Assembly: GCF_014773485.1 (NCBI RefSeq)
Contig: NZ_JACXBP010000010.1
Location: 62,001-126,000 of the forward strand
Direction: 5' to 3'
DNA: 64,000 nt
Source: Erwinia aphidicola
GTDB lineage: Bacteria > Pseudomonadota > Gammaproteobacteria > Enterobacterales > Enterobacteriaceae
Numbering within the stretch: position 1 is the stretch's first letter; each line of letters starts with the position of its first letter. Position numbers and translations under genes: made by a program. Shown one piece after another: positions 16,533-24,905 of this stretch. A model generated the notes under the pieces. That model had not been told where the DNA came from. It saw only the letters and a program-made list of their open reading frames with translations, and did not search any database.

Positions 16533-17267
16533 ATGATGAAAAAAATTACACTTCTCAGCTTAACCACCCTACTGCTATTTTCAGTATCTCATAGATCTTA
16601 TGGCTATAATCTGTGGGTAAAAGAGGAGGGTAGTCATGTATCCCTCAATGGGAGAGTAGAGGAAAGCGATATTTATATCGCTTATTTGCAGAGAAACCAC
16701 TCTCTCGAAATCGTATATAACAATAAAAAATTTGGTAAGATGGCATATAGGGAAGATAATTTTGAATGTCACTCAGTGTGGGATGCTGCAAAAAAAATAA
16801 ATCAGGCATTATCTTCAGGGGTAACCTTAGGTTCAGCACCTGATCTCACAACAAGTATGGATACAATCCTCATAATTTGCCCAGAATTTGACGCCGGGCA
16901 GGAGTATAGGGTGATAACACGTCCGCTGCCCATTCCTGCGCCAGAGTGTCAGGTAAACTTGCCGGGAAAGGTGGATTTCGGCTCGGTTTCGTGGGGCAGT
17001 TCCGGCCTGAAAACTGACCTCAAGGGTTATGTGATGTGCAACAGTGACTCCTCCGGTCAGTTACGCCTGATAACGCCGGTTAAAGGCAGCGTTGCAGTCG
17101 GTGATGCAACCGTGCATTACGCATTCGATAAAGGTAAGAGCGAGCAGGCGTTTAACGCAACAAAGTATGAAAAAGAGAATTTCACGCTGACTTTTACCCT
17201 AAAAGATACCGGTGTGACAGCAGGCTATAAGCAAGCCTCCGTGGTATTCGAAACGACCTGGGACTGA
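16533..17267 (+). CDS. Putative fimbrial tip adhesin, novel N-terminal domain
   Basis: A 244-residue secreted protein that closes the fimbrial operon. I chose ATG 16533 (16536 is equally possible) because a signal peptide MKKITLLSLTTLLLFSVSHR follows. The C-terminal half, from about PAPECQVNLPGKVDFGSVSW, looks like a pilin domain with two cysteines and ends VVFETTWD. The N-terminal half (about 125 residues, starting YNLWVKEEGSHVSLNG) has its own two cysteines (FECHSVW and IICPEF) and resembles no lectin domain I recognise. It is shorter than PapG or FimH. Its DNA is clearly richer in A and T than the rest of the operon, suggesting exchange of the tip domain. Confidence 0.65.
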   Translation: MMKKITLLSLTTLLLFSVSHRSYGYNLWVKEEGSHVSLNGRVEESDIYIAYLQRNHSLEIVYNNKKFGKMAYREDNFECHSVWDAAKKINQALSSGVTLGSAPDLTTSMDTILIICPEFDAGQEYRVITRPLPIPAPECQVNLPGKVDFGSVSWGSSGLKTDLKGYVMCNSDSSGQLRLITPVKGSVAVGDATVHYAFDKGKSEQAFNATKYEKENFTLTFTLKDTGVTAGYKQASVVFETTWD

Positions 17268-17465
17268 ACTTCTGCTGTTCACACCTGCCCGCGCTCCCTG
17301 TCATTTATCCTCTCCGGGTCGACGACCTGTCTGACCCGTATTGCCAGCCTCTGGCCTGCCATAAATCTGATTTATGTCGCGAATTGCGTTTGACTGATGC
17401 AAAGAGCTAAGAAAATTCTTACAATAGGAGATGATGATTATCCGACCATTTTCACGGAGCGACAG

Positions 17466-18209
17466 ATGGCAAGTCATTTTGCACGTTGGGCACTCGCCCA
17501 GACCCGAACCCCGGTACACCGACTCCCACTCCAGCTGGTTGAGCGCGCCGCTCGCTTTAGCGAGAAACGCCGCAGCCGCTATCTGGCCGCCCGCACGCTG
17601 CTGGCCGAGCTGATGCTGCGCGTCTACGGCTTGCCGTCGCTGCCAGAGATCACCCTCAGCAGTAGCGGACGCCCCTGCTTCAGCAACCCCGATCTGCCCG
17701 ATTTCAGCTTCGCCTACGCCGGTAATATGGTCGGCGTGCTGCTGGCGGAAGAAGGCGGCCACGCCGGGCTGGATATGGAGATTGTCCGTGCCCACAGCCG
17801 ACAGACGCTGGAACACCACTTTGAGTGCCTCTCCTCCGGGGAGAAGGCGTGGATCAACGCGCAGAATGACGTTATGGAGGCCTCAACCCAGCTGTGGACG
17901 CTGCGCCAGAGCATTCTTAAGCTGACGGGAGAAGGGGAAAAGGGGATGGATTCGCTGCGCCTGCACCCGGCATCCGGACGTCTGCGTTCGGCGAGCTGGC
18001 CGGATATTCATGCACTGTGCGACGTCGAACCGCTGCTGGTCTGGTCCTGTGCGCTGTCACCCGGCACCGATCGGCTGCATCTGTGGGAGTATGATGGGGA
18101 AAAGGGTTGGGAGTCTCTGCGTGATATTAATCTCTATGCGCAAAATTTGGCAACCAGCACGCTGCGTCTGACCAGTCTGCCGACTGAAAAACTCCAGCCT
18201 CACTACTGA
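17466..18209 (+). CDS. yieE: 4'-phosphopantetheinyl transferase family protein YieE
   Basis: This family transfers the phosphopantetheine arm from coenzyme A to carrier proteins, though the target of YieE is not known to me. The 247-residue product starts MASHFARWALAQ at 17466, with GGAG just upstream, and matches E. coli YieE in the segments RSRYLAARTLLAELM, FSFAYAGNMVGV, GLDMEI (metal-binding acidic pair), LRQSILKLTGE and LLVWSCAL. A longer frame reaches 17397 but its extra residues do not belong to the family. It sits next to adeP as in E. coli, with the fimbrial operon newly placed upstream. Confidence 0.88.
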   Translation: MASHFARWALAQTRTPVHRLPLQLVERAARFSEKRRSRYLAARTLLAELMLRVYGLPSLPEITLSSSGRPCFSNPDLPDFSFAYAGNMVGVLLAEEGGHAGLDMEIVRAHSRQTLEHHFECLSSGEKAWINAQNDVMEASTQLWTLRQSILKLTGEGEKGMDSLRLHPASGRLRSASWPDIHALCDVEPLLVWSCALSPGTDRLHLWEYDGEKGWESLRDINLYAQNLATSTLRLTSLPTEKLQPHY

Positions 18210-18248
18210 TAAAGCGGGTGGCAGCGCCTGCCACCACCCGTCGGTCGA

Positions 18249-19561
18249 TTAATGCGCGTCGATAAAGGCGATTTTCAGCACGAACAGCAGCGCCACCACC
18301 ACCACGCACGGGCTGATTTCACGCCAGCGGCTGGTGCCCAGCTTCATCACGCAGTAGGAGATAAAGCCCAGCGCAATCCCTTCGGTAATCGAGAAACTGA
18401 ACGGCATCATCGCCGCGGTGACAAACGCCGGTACCGCTTCGGTCAGGTCGTCCCACTTTACGCGGGCCAGGCTGGAGGTCATCAACACCCCCACGTAAAT
18501 CAGCGCGCCGGCAGCGGCATAAGCCGGAACCATGCCCGCCAGCGGTGACAGGAACATCACCAGCAGGAACAGTACGCCCGTTACCACCGCCATCAGGCCG
18601 GTGCGGCCTCCGACAGAGACCCCGGAAGAGCTTTCGATGTAGGCAGTGACCGAAGAGGTGCCGATAAAAGAGCCCGCCACGGAGCTGATACTGTCAACGT
18701 ACAGCGCCTGCTTCATGCGCGGGAACTTGCCTTTCTCATCGGTCAGCCCGGCCTTGTCGGTCACGCCAATCAGCGTGCCGGAGGAGTCAAACAGGTTAAC
18801 CAGCATAAAGGAGAAGATGATCCCGGCCATGCCCACGTTGAGCGAGTCCTTCAGGTTGACCTGACCCAGAACGGAAGTCACCGGCGGGGGGCTGAGAACA
18901 CCCCGGTGAATTTCACATCGCCAATCGCCAGGCCAATCGCCGTGGTGACCACAATCGAGACCAGCACCGCCGCGTGAATATTGCGCGAGGCGAGAATGGC
19001 AATAATAAAGAAGCCCAGCGCCCCCAGCAGCACGCTGTGCGAGGTCAGATTACCGACGGTTACCAGGGTCGCTTCATTGGCAACGATAATGCCGGCATTT
19101 TTCAGCCCCATCAGCGCGATAAACAGCCCGATGCCGGCGGTGATCCCCACGCGCAGGCTCAACGGAATATTGGCAATCATCCAGTAACGCACGCGGAAGA
19201 TGGTCAGCAGCAGCAGGCCCACCGCGCCCCAGAAGATGGCCCCCATCCCGACCTGCCAGGAGATCCCCATCGCGCCCACCACGACAAAGGCAAAGAAGGC
19301 ATTAAGGCCCATCGCCGGAGCCAGCGCCACCGGCAGGTTAGCCACCAGGCCCATCAGGATACTGCCGAAGGCGGCAATCAGGCAGGTAGTGACAAATACC
19401 GCCTGGGTATCCATCCCGGCAACGCCCAGAATCTGTGGATTAACGAAAACGATATACACCATCGTCAGGAAAGTGGTGAAACCGGCAATCACCTCGGTAC
19501 GGACAGTGGTGCCATGCTCCTGCAGTTTAAAAATCCGTTGTAACAGGCCGGGAGTAGTCAT
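18249..19561 (-). pseudogene. adeP: Adenine permease AdeP, split by a frameshift
   Basis: AdeP is a proton-coupled adenine transporter of the NCS2 family in the inner membrane. The first frame (19561 down to 18878, 227 residues) covers the N-terminal half, from LLQRIFKLQEHGTTVRTEV through the membrane segments to GDVKFTGVFSAP. The second (18881 to 18249) continues with VLGQVNLKDSLNVGMAGIIF to the normal end KIAFIDAH. Together they equal the full family. The break lies at a run of six C on the coding strand (plus-strand G run 18886-18891); seven would restore the frame. This is either a real slippage mutation or a base-call error. Confidence 0.9.
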
Positions 19562-19646
19562 TATGTGATTCCAGAGCGGAGAAAAAATTGTCGGTGGCTA
19601 TCCTACCCCATAATTCCGCATTTGGGATGCGGGGAGGCGGGTTTTT

Positions 19647-19662
19647 TCGCAACCGATTGCGC
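19647..19662 (-). promoter_or_regulatory. PurR-like operator upstream of adeP
   Basis: The near-palindrome CGCAATCGGTTGCG (minus strand) resembles the PurR consensus ACGCAAACGTTTGCGT and lies about 85 bases upstream of the adeP start. Purine permease genes of this family are known or predicted PurR targets in enterobacteria. Confidence 0.5.
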
Positions 19663-19703
19663 TGTTTTCACCGGCTAATCACCGCCATTAACAGTAATTG
19701 ACT

Positions 19704-19828
19704 ATACCCGTCATACTTCAAGCTGCAGGTGCGTTGGCTACATTCGTTCACCCGAATCACTTACCAGCGTAAGCTCATCGGGACTCACTCATTTGCCGCC
19801 TTCCTGCAGCTCGAATTATTTAGGGTAT
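19704..19828. repeat. ERIC element upstream of adeP
   Basis: A 125-base ERIC (intergenic repeat unit). Terminal repeats ATACCCGTCATACTTCAAGC and its partner ending ATTATTTAGGGTAT flank the characteristic core with GTTGGCTAC, TCACTTACCAGCGTAAGCTC and CGGGACTCACTC. It lies between adeP and the 3' end of the GH31 gene, in the 323-base gap 19562-19884. The rest of that gap holds only the PurR-like box and a small hairpin near 19617. Confidence 0.9.
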
Positions 19829-19884
19829 CTCTACCCGCGCAAACGCGGGGGATATTCCACAAGCTGTCGGTTAACCAGAATAAA

Positions 19885-22251
19885 TCATTCCAGCTCGAAG
19901 CGCTGCGTGCGCTCGCCGTTGAGCCAGATTTCTCGCTGCTCACCCGCCGGTAAGCTCAGCGTCAGCGACCGCCACGCCGGGCGGAACTGACCGCGGGTGG
20001 TGAGGGTAACGTCGATGCGCTGCGCGCTGGTTTTCATCTGCCAGTTCAGCCACAGGGCATCATCGCGCTGCCAGCCGTGGCTGACGCCATCATCCTCGAA
20101 AATCATCCCTTCTGACTGCCCGTCACCGCGCAGCGGGAACAGTTTTAACTCCCGGCTCTGGTCCTGTGCGCTGTCGGCATAGGCAAGACGTGAGGAGAGC
20201 GGTAAACCGGCACCGGCGCGCACCAGCAGCGGCAGGCGCTCCAGCGGGGCGTTCAGGGTAATGGTCTGCCCGCCGCCGAACCAGACGCCGCTCCAGAAGC
20301 AGTACCAGCCTTCACCGTTGTCCGGCAGCCACACCTCGCGCTGACGCTGGCCCTGTTCCACCACGCTGGCTACCAGCAGATCGCGGCCAATCATAAAGTC
20401 GTCGTTTTCACGCCAGGTATTGGCGTCATGCTCGTGGTCGAGGAAGGTCGGGCGCAGCATCGGCTCATCTTCGCTGCTGGCCTGCCACAGCAGGTTGTAA
20501 AAGTAGGGCAGCAGCCGGTAACGCAGCTGGATGGCTTCGCGGATCATCGGGGTCACCTGCGGATACATCCAGGGTTCATTGACCGTGCCGTCATCGTTCC
20601 ACGAATGAATGGTAAAGCGCGGATGCATGACGCCGTTCTGCACCCAGCGCACCAGCAGCTCGGGATCGGGCCGGTCGCCAGAGAAGCCGCCGACGTCGTG
20701 ACCAATGTTATACAACCCGGACAGGCTCATCCCCAGCCCCATGCGCGTGTTATAGCGCAGGGTCTGCCAGCTGGTGCGGTTATCGCCGCTCCAGGTCTGT
20801 ACGTAGCGCTGCATCCCGGCACAGCCGGAGCGCGAGATCAGATACGGGCGCAGATCCGGAGCAAAGCGCTGCTGCGCTTCCAGCGAGGCACGCATCATCA
20901 GCAGCGGCATCACCGGACGGATATGCTTGATGGCTATCGGCTGGCCGAAGCCGTGACAGCGCGCTTCGCCGTCCCACACCTCATATTCGTTGTTATCGTT
21001 CCAGGTCGCGTCAATGCCCTTTGCCAGCAGCTGGGTAGTGACGCCCTCCTGCCACCAGCGCACGGTCGCCGGGTTAGTGAAGTCGAGGTGCGAACCTTCG
21101 TCGTCCCAGAAGCTGGAGCGTTCCGGCCTGTCGCTTTCCGAGTCGCGGATAAACAGCCCCTGCTGCGCGACCTGCTGATACTGCGGATGGTCATGCAGCA
21201 GGCAGGGCTTGATATTGGCGGCCAGCTTCAGCCCGGCGTCGTGGAACGCGGCGCTCAGCTGCTCCGGCTGCGGCACCTTGTCGTAGTTCCAGTTGAACAC
21301 GTAGCGCTTGTTGTTGATCGAGGTATAACCCGATGACAGCTGGAATGAGTCACAGGGGATCGCCTGCTCGCGGCACAGGCGGATAAACTGCTGGAGCTGC
21401 TCCTGCGCGTCATCCGCATCGGTGTAGTGCATGGTGGAACCGCTGTAGCCGAGGCTCCATTTTGGCCCGAACAGCGTTCTGCCGGTCAGGCGCACAAAGG
21501 CTTTGGTCACGTCGATCACCTGCGGCCCGAGCATCAGATAGTAATCCACGTCCCCCGCTTCTGCCTGCCAGCGGCGATAGGCCAGATGGTAGTTATCCAG
21601 CTCGTTGCCCAGATCAAGCCAGCAGCTGCTGAGGTTGTCGTAAAACAGCCCGAAGCTGACGCCGGGGCGGCGGGTGATAGTAAACGGGATATGTTTATAC
21701 AGCGGATCGGTGCTGGCGGCGTTGTAGCCCATCGCGTCGAGGTTGCGCATCTCAAAGCGGCGGCCGGTACGCTCCAAATCGCCGGACTTCTCCCCCAGCC
21801 CGTAGTAGCGATCGTCCGGGAAACGGCGCTGATAGTGCGCCACGCCGTCGCCGTGCGCATTCAGCAGATAGGCACCGGTCGGCCGGTCGGCGGCCAGCGG
21901 CTGCCACTCGCCCGCTGCATCACGGTACTCCCACGTCAGGCACAGCGGCTGATGTACGGTGACGCGCAGCTTATCGGTGCTCAGCACCAGCCGGTCATCA
22001 TTATGGTCCAGCCGGTAGCCCGGTAGGCTGAAGCCTTGCGTACTCAGGCGATCGCGCCCCTGCCACGGCACATCCTGATCCGGCGCGATGCTCCAGCTAC
22101 GCTCCAGGCGCAGCGCATGATGCTGCTTGATCAGCACGCGGCACAGGTGCGGCTCCAGCACGTAAAGGCAGAAACTGTGCTGCTCATCCACCGTGAGCTC
22201 GATGCGGTCAGGATGCTGGCCAGCCAGCGTCCAGTTTTTTAAGGTTTTCAT
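19885..22251 (-). CDS. Glycoside hydrolase family 31 alpha-glycosidase
   Basis: GH31 enzymes cleave alpha-linked sugars with retention of configuration. This one has 788 residues: an N-terminal beta-sandwich, the (beta/alpha)8 catalytic domain from about residue 255 (FGPKWSLGYSGST) and C-terminal beta domains. The catalytic nucleophile is most likely D419 in ATWNDNNEYE, and the acid/base D490 in TWSGDNRTSW, the usual GH31 positions. No signal peptide is seen, so it should act in the cytoplasm. The gene starts six bases after the stop of an ExuT-like permease and is controlled together with it. The substrate is unknown; YicI-type alpha-xylosidases and plain alpha-glucosidases are alternatives. 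Confidence 0.88.
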   Translation of the reverse strand: MKTLKNWTLAGQHPDRIELTVDEQHSFCLYVLEPHLCRVLIKQHHALRLERSWSIAPDQDVPWQGRDRLSTQGFSLPGYRLDHNDDRLVLSTDKLRVTVHQPLCLTWEYRDAAGEWQPLAADRPTGAYLLNAHGDGVAHYQRRFPDDRYYGLGEKSGDLERTGRRFEMRNLDAMGYNAASTDPLYKHIPFTITRRPGVSFGLFYDNLSSCWLDLGNELDNYHLAYRRWQAEAGDVDYYLMLGPQVIDVTKAFVRLTGRTLFGPKWSLGYSGSTMHYTDADDAQEQLQQFIRLCREQAIPCDSFQLSSGYTSINNKRYVFNWNYDKVPQPEQLSAAFHDAGLKLAANIKPCLLHDHPQYQQVAQQGLFIRDSESDRPERSSFWDDEGSHLDFTNPATVRWWQEGVTTQLLAKGIDATWNDNNEYEVWDGEARCHGFGQPIAIKHIRPVMPLLMMRASLEAQQRFAPDLRPYLISRSGCAGMQRYVQTWSGDNRTSWQTLRYNTRMGLGMSLSGLYNIGHDVGGFSGDRPDPELLVRWVQNGVMHPRFTIHSWNDDGTVNEPWMYPQVTPMIREAIQLRYRLLPYFYNLLWQASSEDEPMLRPTFLDHEHDANTWRENDDFMIGRDLLVASVVEQGQRQREVWLPDNGEGWYCFWSGVWFGGGQTITLNAPLERLPLLVRAGAGLPLSSRLAYADSAQDQSRELKLFPLRGDGQSEGMIFEDDGVSHGWQRDDALWLNWQMKTSAQRIDVTLTTRGQFRPAWRSLTLSLPAGEQREIWLNGERTQRFELE

Positions 22252-22257
22252 AAAAAC

Positions 22258-23571
22258 TTATTCTCCAGCCTGGGGGATTTTTTTCCTGCTGCGCTCGGCG
22301 ACCAACGCAATCAGGAACAGCGCGCCGATCAGGTCAAAAAAGCCCATGGCGACAAACAGTGGGTTAAAACCAACGGTGTCGGATATCGCACCGATCAGTA
22401 AGGTAAACAGGAAGCTGGCGACCCACGCGCAGCTGCCGCGCAGGCCGTTGACCGTAGCCATCTGATTTTTATCGAAGGATTCGACCACCAGCGCGCTGAG
22501 CATGCAGGAGATCACCTGGTGACCGAAGCCGCCAACGGAGATCAGCGCGATCGCCACCAGCGGATCTTTGGTCAGCGCCACCAGCGCCAGCGACACCATC
22601 AGAAATGCCCCAGTAACCGAGCTGGCGACCACCGAGTTAACCAGCGTGCAGCCAAACCACTTGCGGTACAGACGGGTGAGGTAGCCGCTGGCAACACTGC
22701 CCAGGTCGGCTGCGAGGAATGGCAGCCAGGCGAACATCGCGATCTGCTTGAGGTCCATCCCGCGTTCGGTCGCGAGGTAGAGCGGCACCCAGAAGCTGAA
22801 CACCGCCCACGCCGGTTCCGCGAGAAAGGCCGGAATAGCGATGCCGTAGAACTTGCGGTTTTTACTGAGGATTTTCAGTGATGTCCAAAATGGCAGCGCG
22901 GGCAACATCGGCTCATTATCCTGGTGGATCAGAGCATATTCCTGCTGGCTGAGATTGGGGTGCTGCTGCGGCGAGTGGTAGAAGCGCCACCACAGCAGCA
23001 CCCACACCAGCGCCAGCCCGCCCGAGAACAGAAACGCCCCCTGCCAGCCCATGGTGGCGTGCGCCAGCACGATCACCGGCGGGGCCAGCATCGCGCCGAT
23101 GGAGAAGCCGACGCCCGCCCAGCCCGCCGCAACCGGGCGCTCTTTTTTCGGGAACCAGTCACCGATCGCTTTGGCATTCGCCGGGGTAGCTGCCGCTTCG
23201 GCACCGCCCATAAAGAAGCGCAGAATAGCCAGATGCAGCCAGCTTCCGGCCCCGGCATGCAGCATGCAGACAATCGCCCAGACGCTGGCGCACAGCAGGA
23301 AACCGAGCTTCAGGCCAACCACGTCGATCAGCCAGCCGCAGATCGGCTGAAACAGGGTGTAGGCCAGCTGGAACGCCGCCACCACCCAGGAGTACTGTTC
23401 GGTGCTCATGTTCAGGCTGGTTTTCAGCTCCGGCGCCAGGATCCCCAGCGAGTTACGCGTCAGATAGTTGACGGTAATTCCCAGTAAAAACAGCGCCAGC
23501 ATCCACCAGCGCAGGGACTTAATTTTACGTCGGTTGCTTTGTACCGCAGTGCGGTTGATTTCCACGCTCAT
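22258..23571 (-). CDS. MFS transporter, ExuT-like (anion:cation symporter family)
   Basis: A 437-residue inner-membrane permease with twelve predicted helices. Segments such as LRWWMLALFLLGITVNYLTRN, NMSTEQYSWVVAAFQLAYTLFQP, GWFP-like DWFPKKER, FLAEPAWAVFSFW and GGFGHQ align well by eye with the hexuronate permease ExuT of E. coli. The family carries organic anions such as hexuronates. The start has a strong AGGAG site (CCAGGAGAAATTA before ATG). It is the first gene of a two-gene unit with the GH31 glycosidase and diverges from the LacI-type regulator. Confidence 0.85.
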   Translation of the reverse strand: MSVEINRTAVQSNRRKIKSLRWWMLALFLLGITVNYLTRNSLGILAPELKTSLNMSTEQYSWVVAAFQLAYTLFQPICGWLIDVVGLKLGFLLCASVWAIVCMLHAGAGSWLHLAILRFFMGGAEAAATPANAKAIGDWFPKKERPVAAGWAGVGFSIGAMLAPPVIVLAHATMGWQGAFLFSGGLALVWVLLWWRFYHSPQQHPNLSQQEYALIHQDNEPMLPALPFWTSLKILSKNRKFYGIAIPAFLAEPAWAVFSFWVPLYLATERGMDLKQIAMFAWLPFLAADLGSVASGYLTRLYRKWFGCTLVNSVVASSVTGAFLMVSLALVALTKDPLVAIALISVGGFGHQVISCMLSALVVESFDKNQMATVNGLRGSCAWVASFLFTLLIGAISDTVGFNPLFVAMGFFDLIGALFLIALVAERSRKKIPQAGE

Positions 23572-23680
23572 TAATTTCTCCTGGCGACGAAAAGTGCCTG
23601 AATCGAAACTAGCCAGCGCACGACTTCAGCGAAACCGGCATTTTTGCAAGGATTTGCATGGAATGGCGCACTACTCACAA

Positions 23681-23692
23681 TAATCGCGATTA
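23681..23692. promoter_or_regulatory. Candidate operator of the LacI-type regulator
   Basis: TAATCGCGATTA is a perfect 12-base palindrome with a central CG step, the form typical of LacI/GalR operators. It lies in the divergent region between permease and regulator, 110 bases from the permease start and 70 from the regulator start. A direct repeat, TTTGCAAGG/TTTGCATGG, lies nearby at 23643-23661. Confidence 0.55.
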
Positions 23693-23761
23693 ATCTCAGG
23701 CACAGTGCGGCTATCCGGCCATGAAAAAATTCTCATGACGCAATTTGAAGGAGATCACAGA

Positions 23762-24847
23762 TTGAACGGAAAGCTGAAAATCGCCGAAATTGCCCGACAA
23801 ACCGGGCTGTCGATCAGCACGGTTTCACGCGTGCTGGCGGGCAAGATGAATACCAGCCCGGCGGCACGCCAGCAGGTCATGGCCTGCGCCCGCAGCAACG
23901 GCATTTTGCAGGCGATCTCCTGCGGGCGGCTGATGCTGAACAATATTGTGGTGTTTGCCCCGCAGCGTGCGTTCGACGTGCGCAGCGATATCTTCTACTA
24001 CAAGGTGATTCAGGGAATTACCGCAGCGCTGGCCAGCCATGAAGTGCGCCTGCGCTACTGCGGGCTGGAGGAGACTGACAGCGACCGCAGCCTGTTTCTC
24101 AGCAAGATGAGCGAGCCGGAAAGCGAAGCGGCGCTGATTATTGGTATTGATGATGACGTGATCCACCAGCTGGCCGCCGAGCTGCATAAACCCTGCGTGC
24201 TGATCAACTGCAGCGATCGCCAGATGCGCCTCGACAGCGTTTCTCCCGATCATCAGCGCATCGGCGAGTTCGCCGCCAGCTACCTGATCGAGCAGGGCCA
24301 CACCCGCATTCTCAACCTGCAGTGCCTGCGTCGCGCCACCATGGAGCTGCGCCTGAACGGTATTCGCCAGGCCTGGGCGCGGCATCATATGGCGTTTGAC
24401 GAGCAGCAGCATCTGATCACCACCGCCGGCTTTGGCAGCGAAGAGGCGGAGCAGGCGCTGGGTGCCTGGCTGCGTGGGCTGCCCGCCAGCGAACGGCCCA
24501 CCGCCATCCTCGCCGGTGGCGACTATATGGCCGCTGGCGCGCTCAGGGCGCTGCAAAAACAGCAGATTGCGGTGCCGGGGGAGATCTCGGTGATGAGTAC
24601 CGACGGCTTTAACCTGGCGGAGATCGAAGATGTGCCGCTAACCTCGGTGCAGGTGCCGCGCGACGAGCTGGGCTTTGAGGCGCTGCAGCTGCTACAGCGC
24701 CGCATCCTGCAGCCTGACTCGCCGCCCTGCACCATGCTGCTGCAGGGAAAGCTGGCGCTGCGCGACTCGGTGAAACGCCTCGGCGCCTCACGCATCATGC
24801 CCGCTTACAGCAGCGGCGAGCACGGTTTATACGATCGCACATCGTAA
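23762..24847 (+). CDS. LacI/GalR-family transcriptional regulator
   Basis: The N-terminal helix-turn-helix is KIAEIARQTGLSISTVSRVL, followed by a hinge (lacking the usual YxPN motif) and a periplasmic-binding-protein-like effector domain with LNNIVVFAP, AALIIGIDDD, LINCSDR, AILAGGDYMAAGA and VMSTDGFNLAEI. I chose a TTG start at 23762 because GAAGGAG lies eight bases upstream and the helix-turn-helix begins at once (361 residues). An ATG at 23735 in the same frame is the alternative. It probably represses the divergent permease-GH31 unit until a sugar ligand binds. Confidence 0.85.
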   Translation: MNGKLKIAEIARQTGLSISTVSRVLAGKMNTSPAARQQVMACARSNGILQAISCGRLMLNNIVVFAPQRAFDVRSDIFYYKVIQGITAALASHEVRLRYCGLEETDSDRSLFLSKMSEPESEAALIIGIDDDVIHQLAAELHKPCVLINCSDRQMRLDSVSPDHQRIGEFAASYLIEQGHTRILNLQCLRRATMELRLNGIRQAWARHHMAFDEQQHLITTAGFGSEEAEQALGAWLRGLPASERPTAILAGGDYMAAGALRALQKQQIAVPGEISVMSTDGFNLAEIEDVPLTSVQVPRDELGFEALQLLQRRILQPDSPPCTMLLQGKLALRDSVKRLGASRIMPAYSSGEHGLYDRTS

Positions 24848-24905
24848 ATCAGCCAATATTCACGCTACTATCTGACCTTAGCCCAGCAAAAATGAAGGAA
24901 GCGGT

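Noticed and set aside
18211..18243. GC-rich hairpin between convergent yieE and adeP as a classic terminator
   Set aside because: The stem is good but no T run follows on either strand, so I did not list it as a terminator.
20428..21336. A 302-codon open frame on the plus strand inside the GH31 gene
   Set aside because: Antisense shadow of the GH31 coding sequence with no ribosome binding site or domain.
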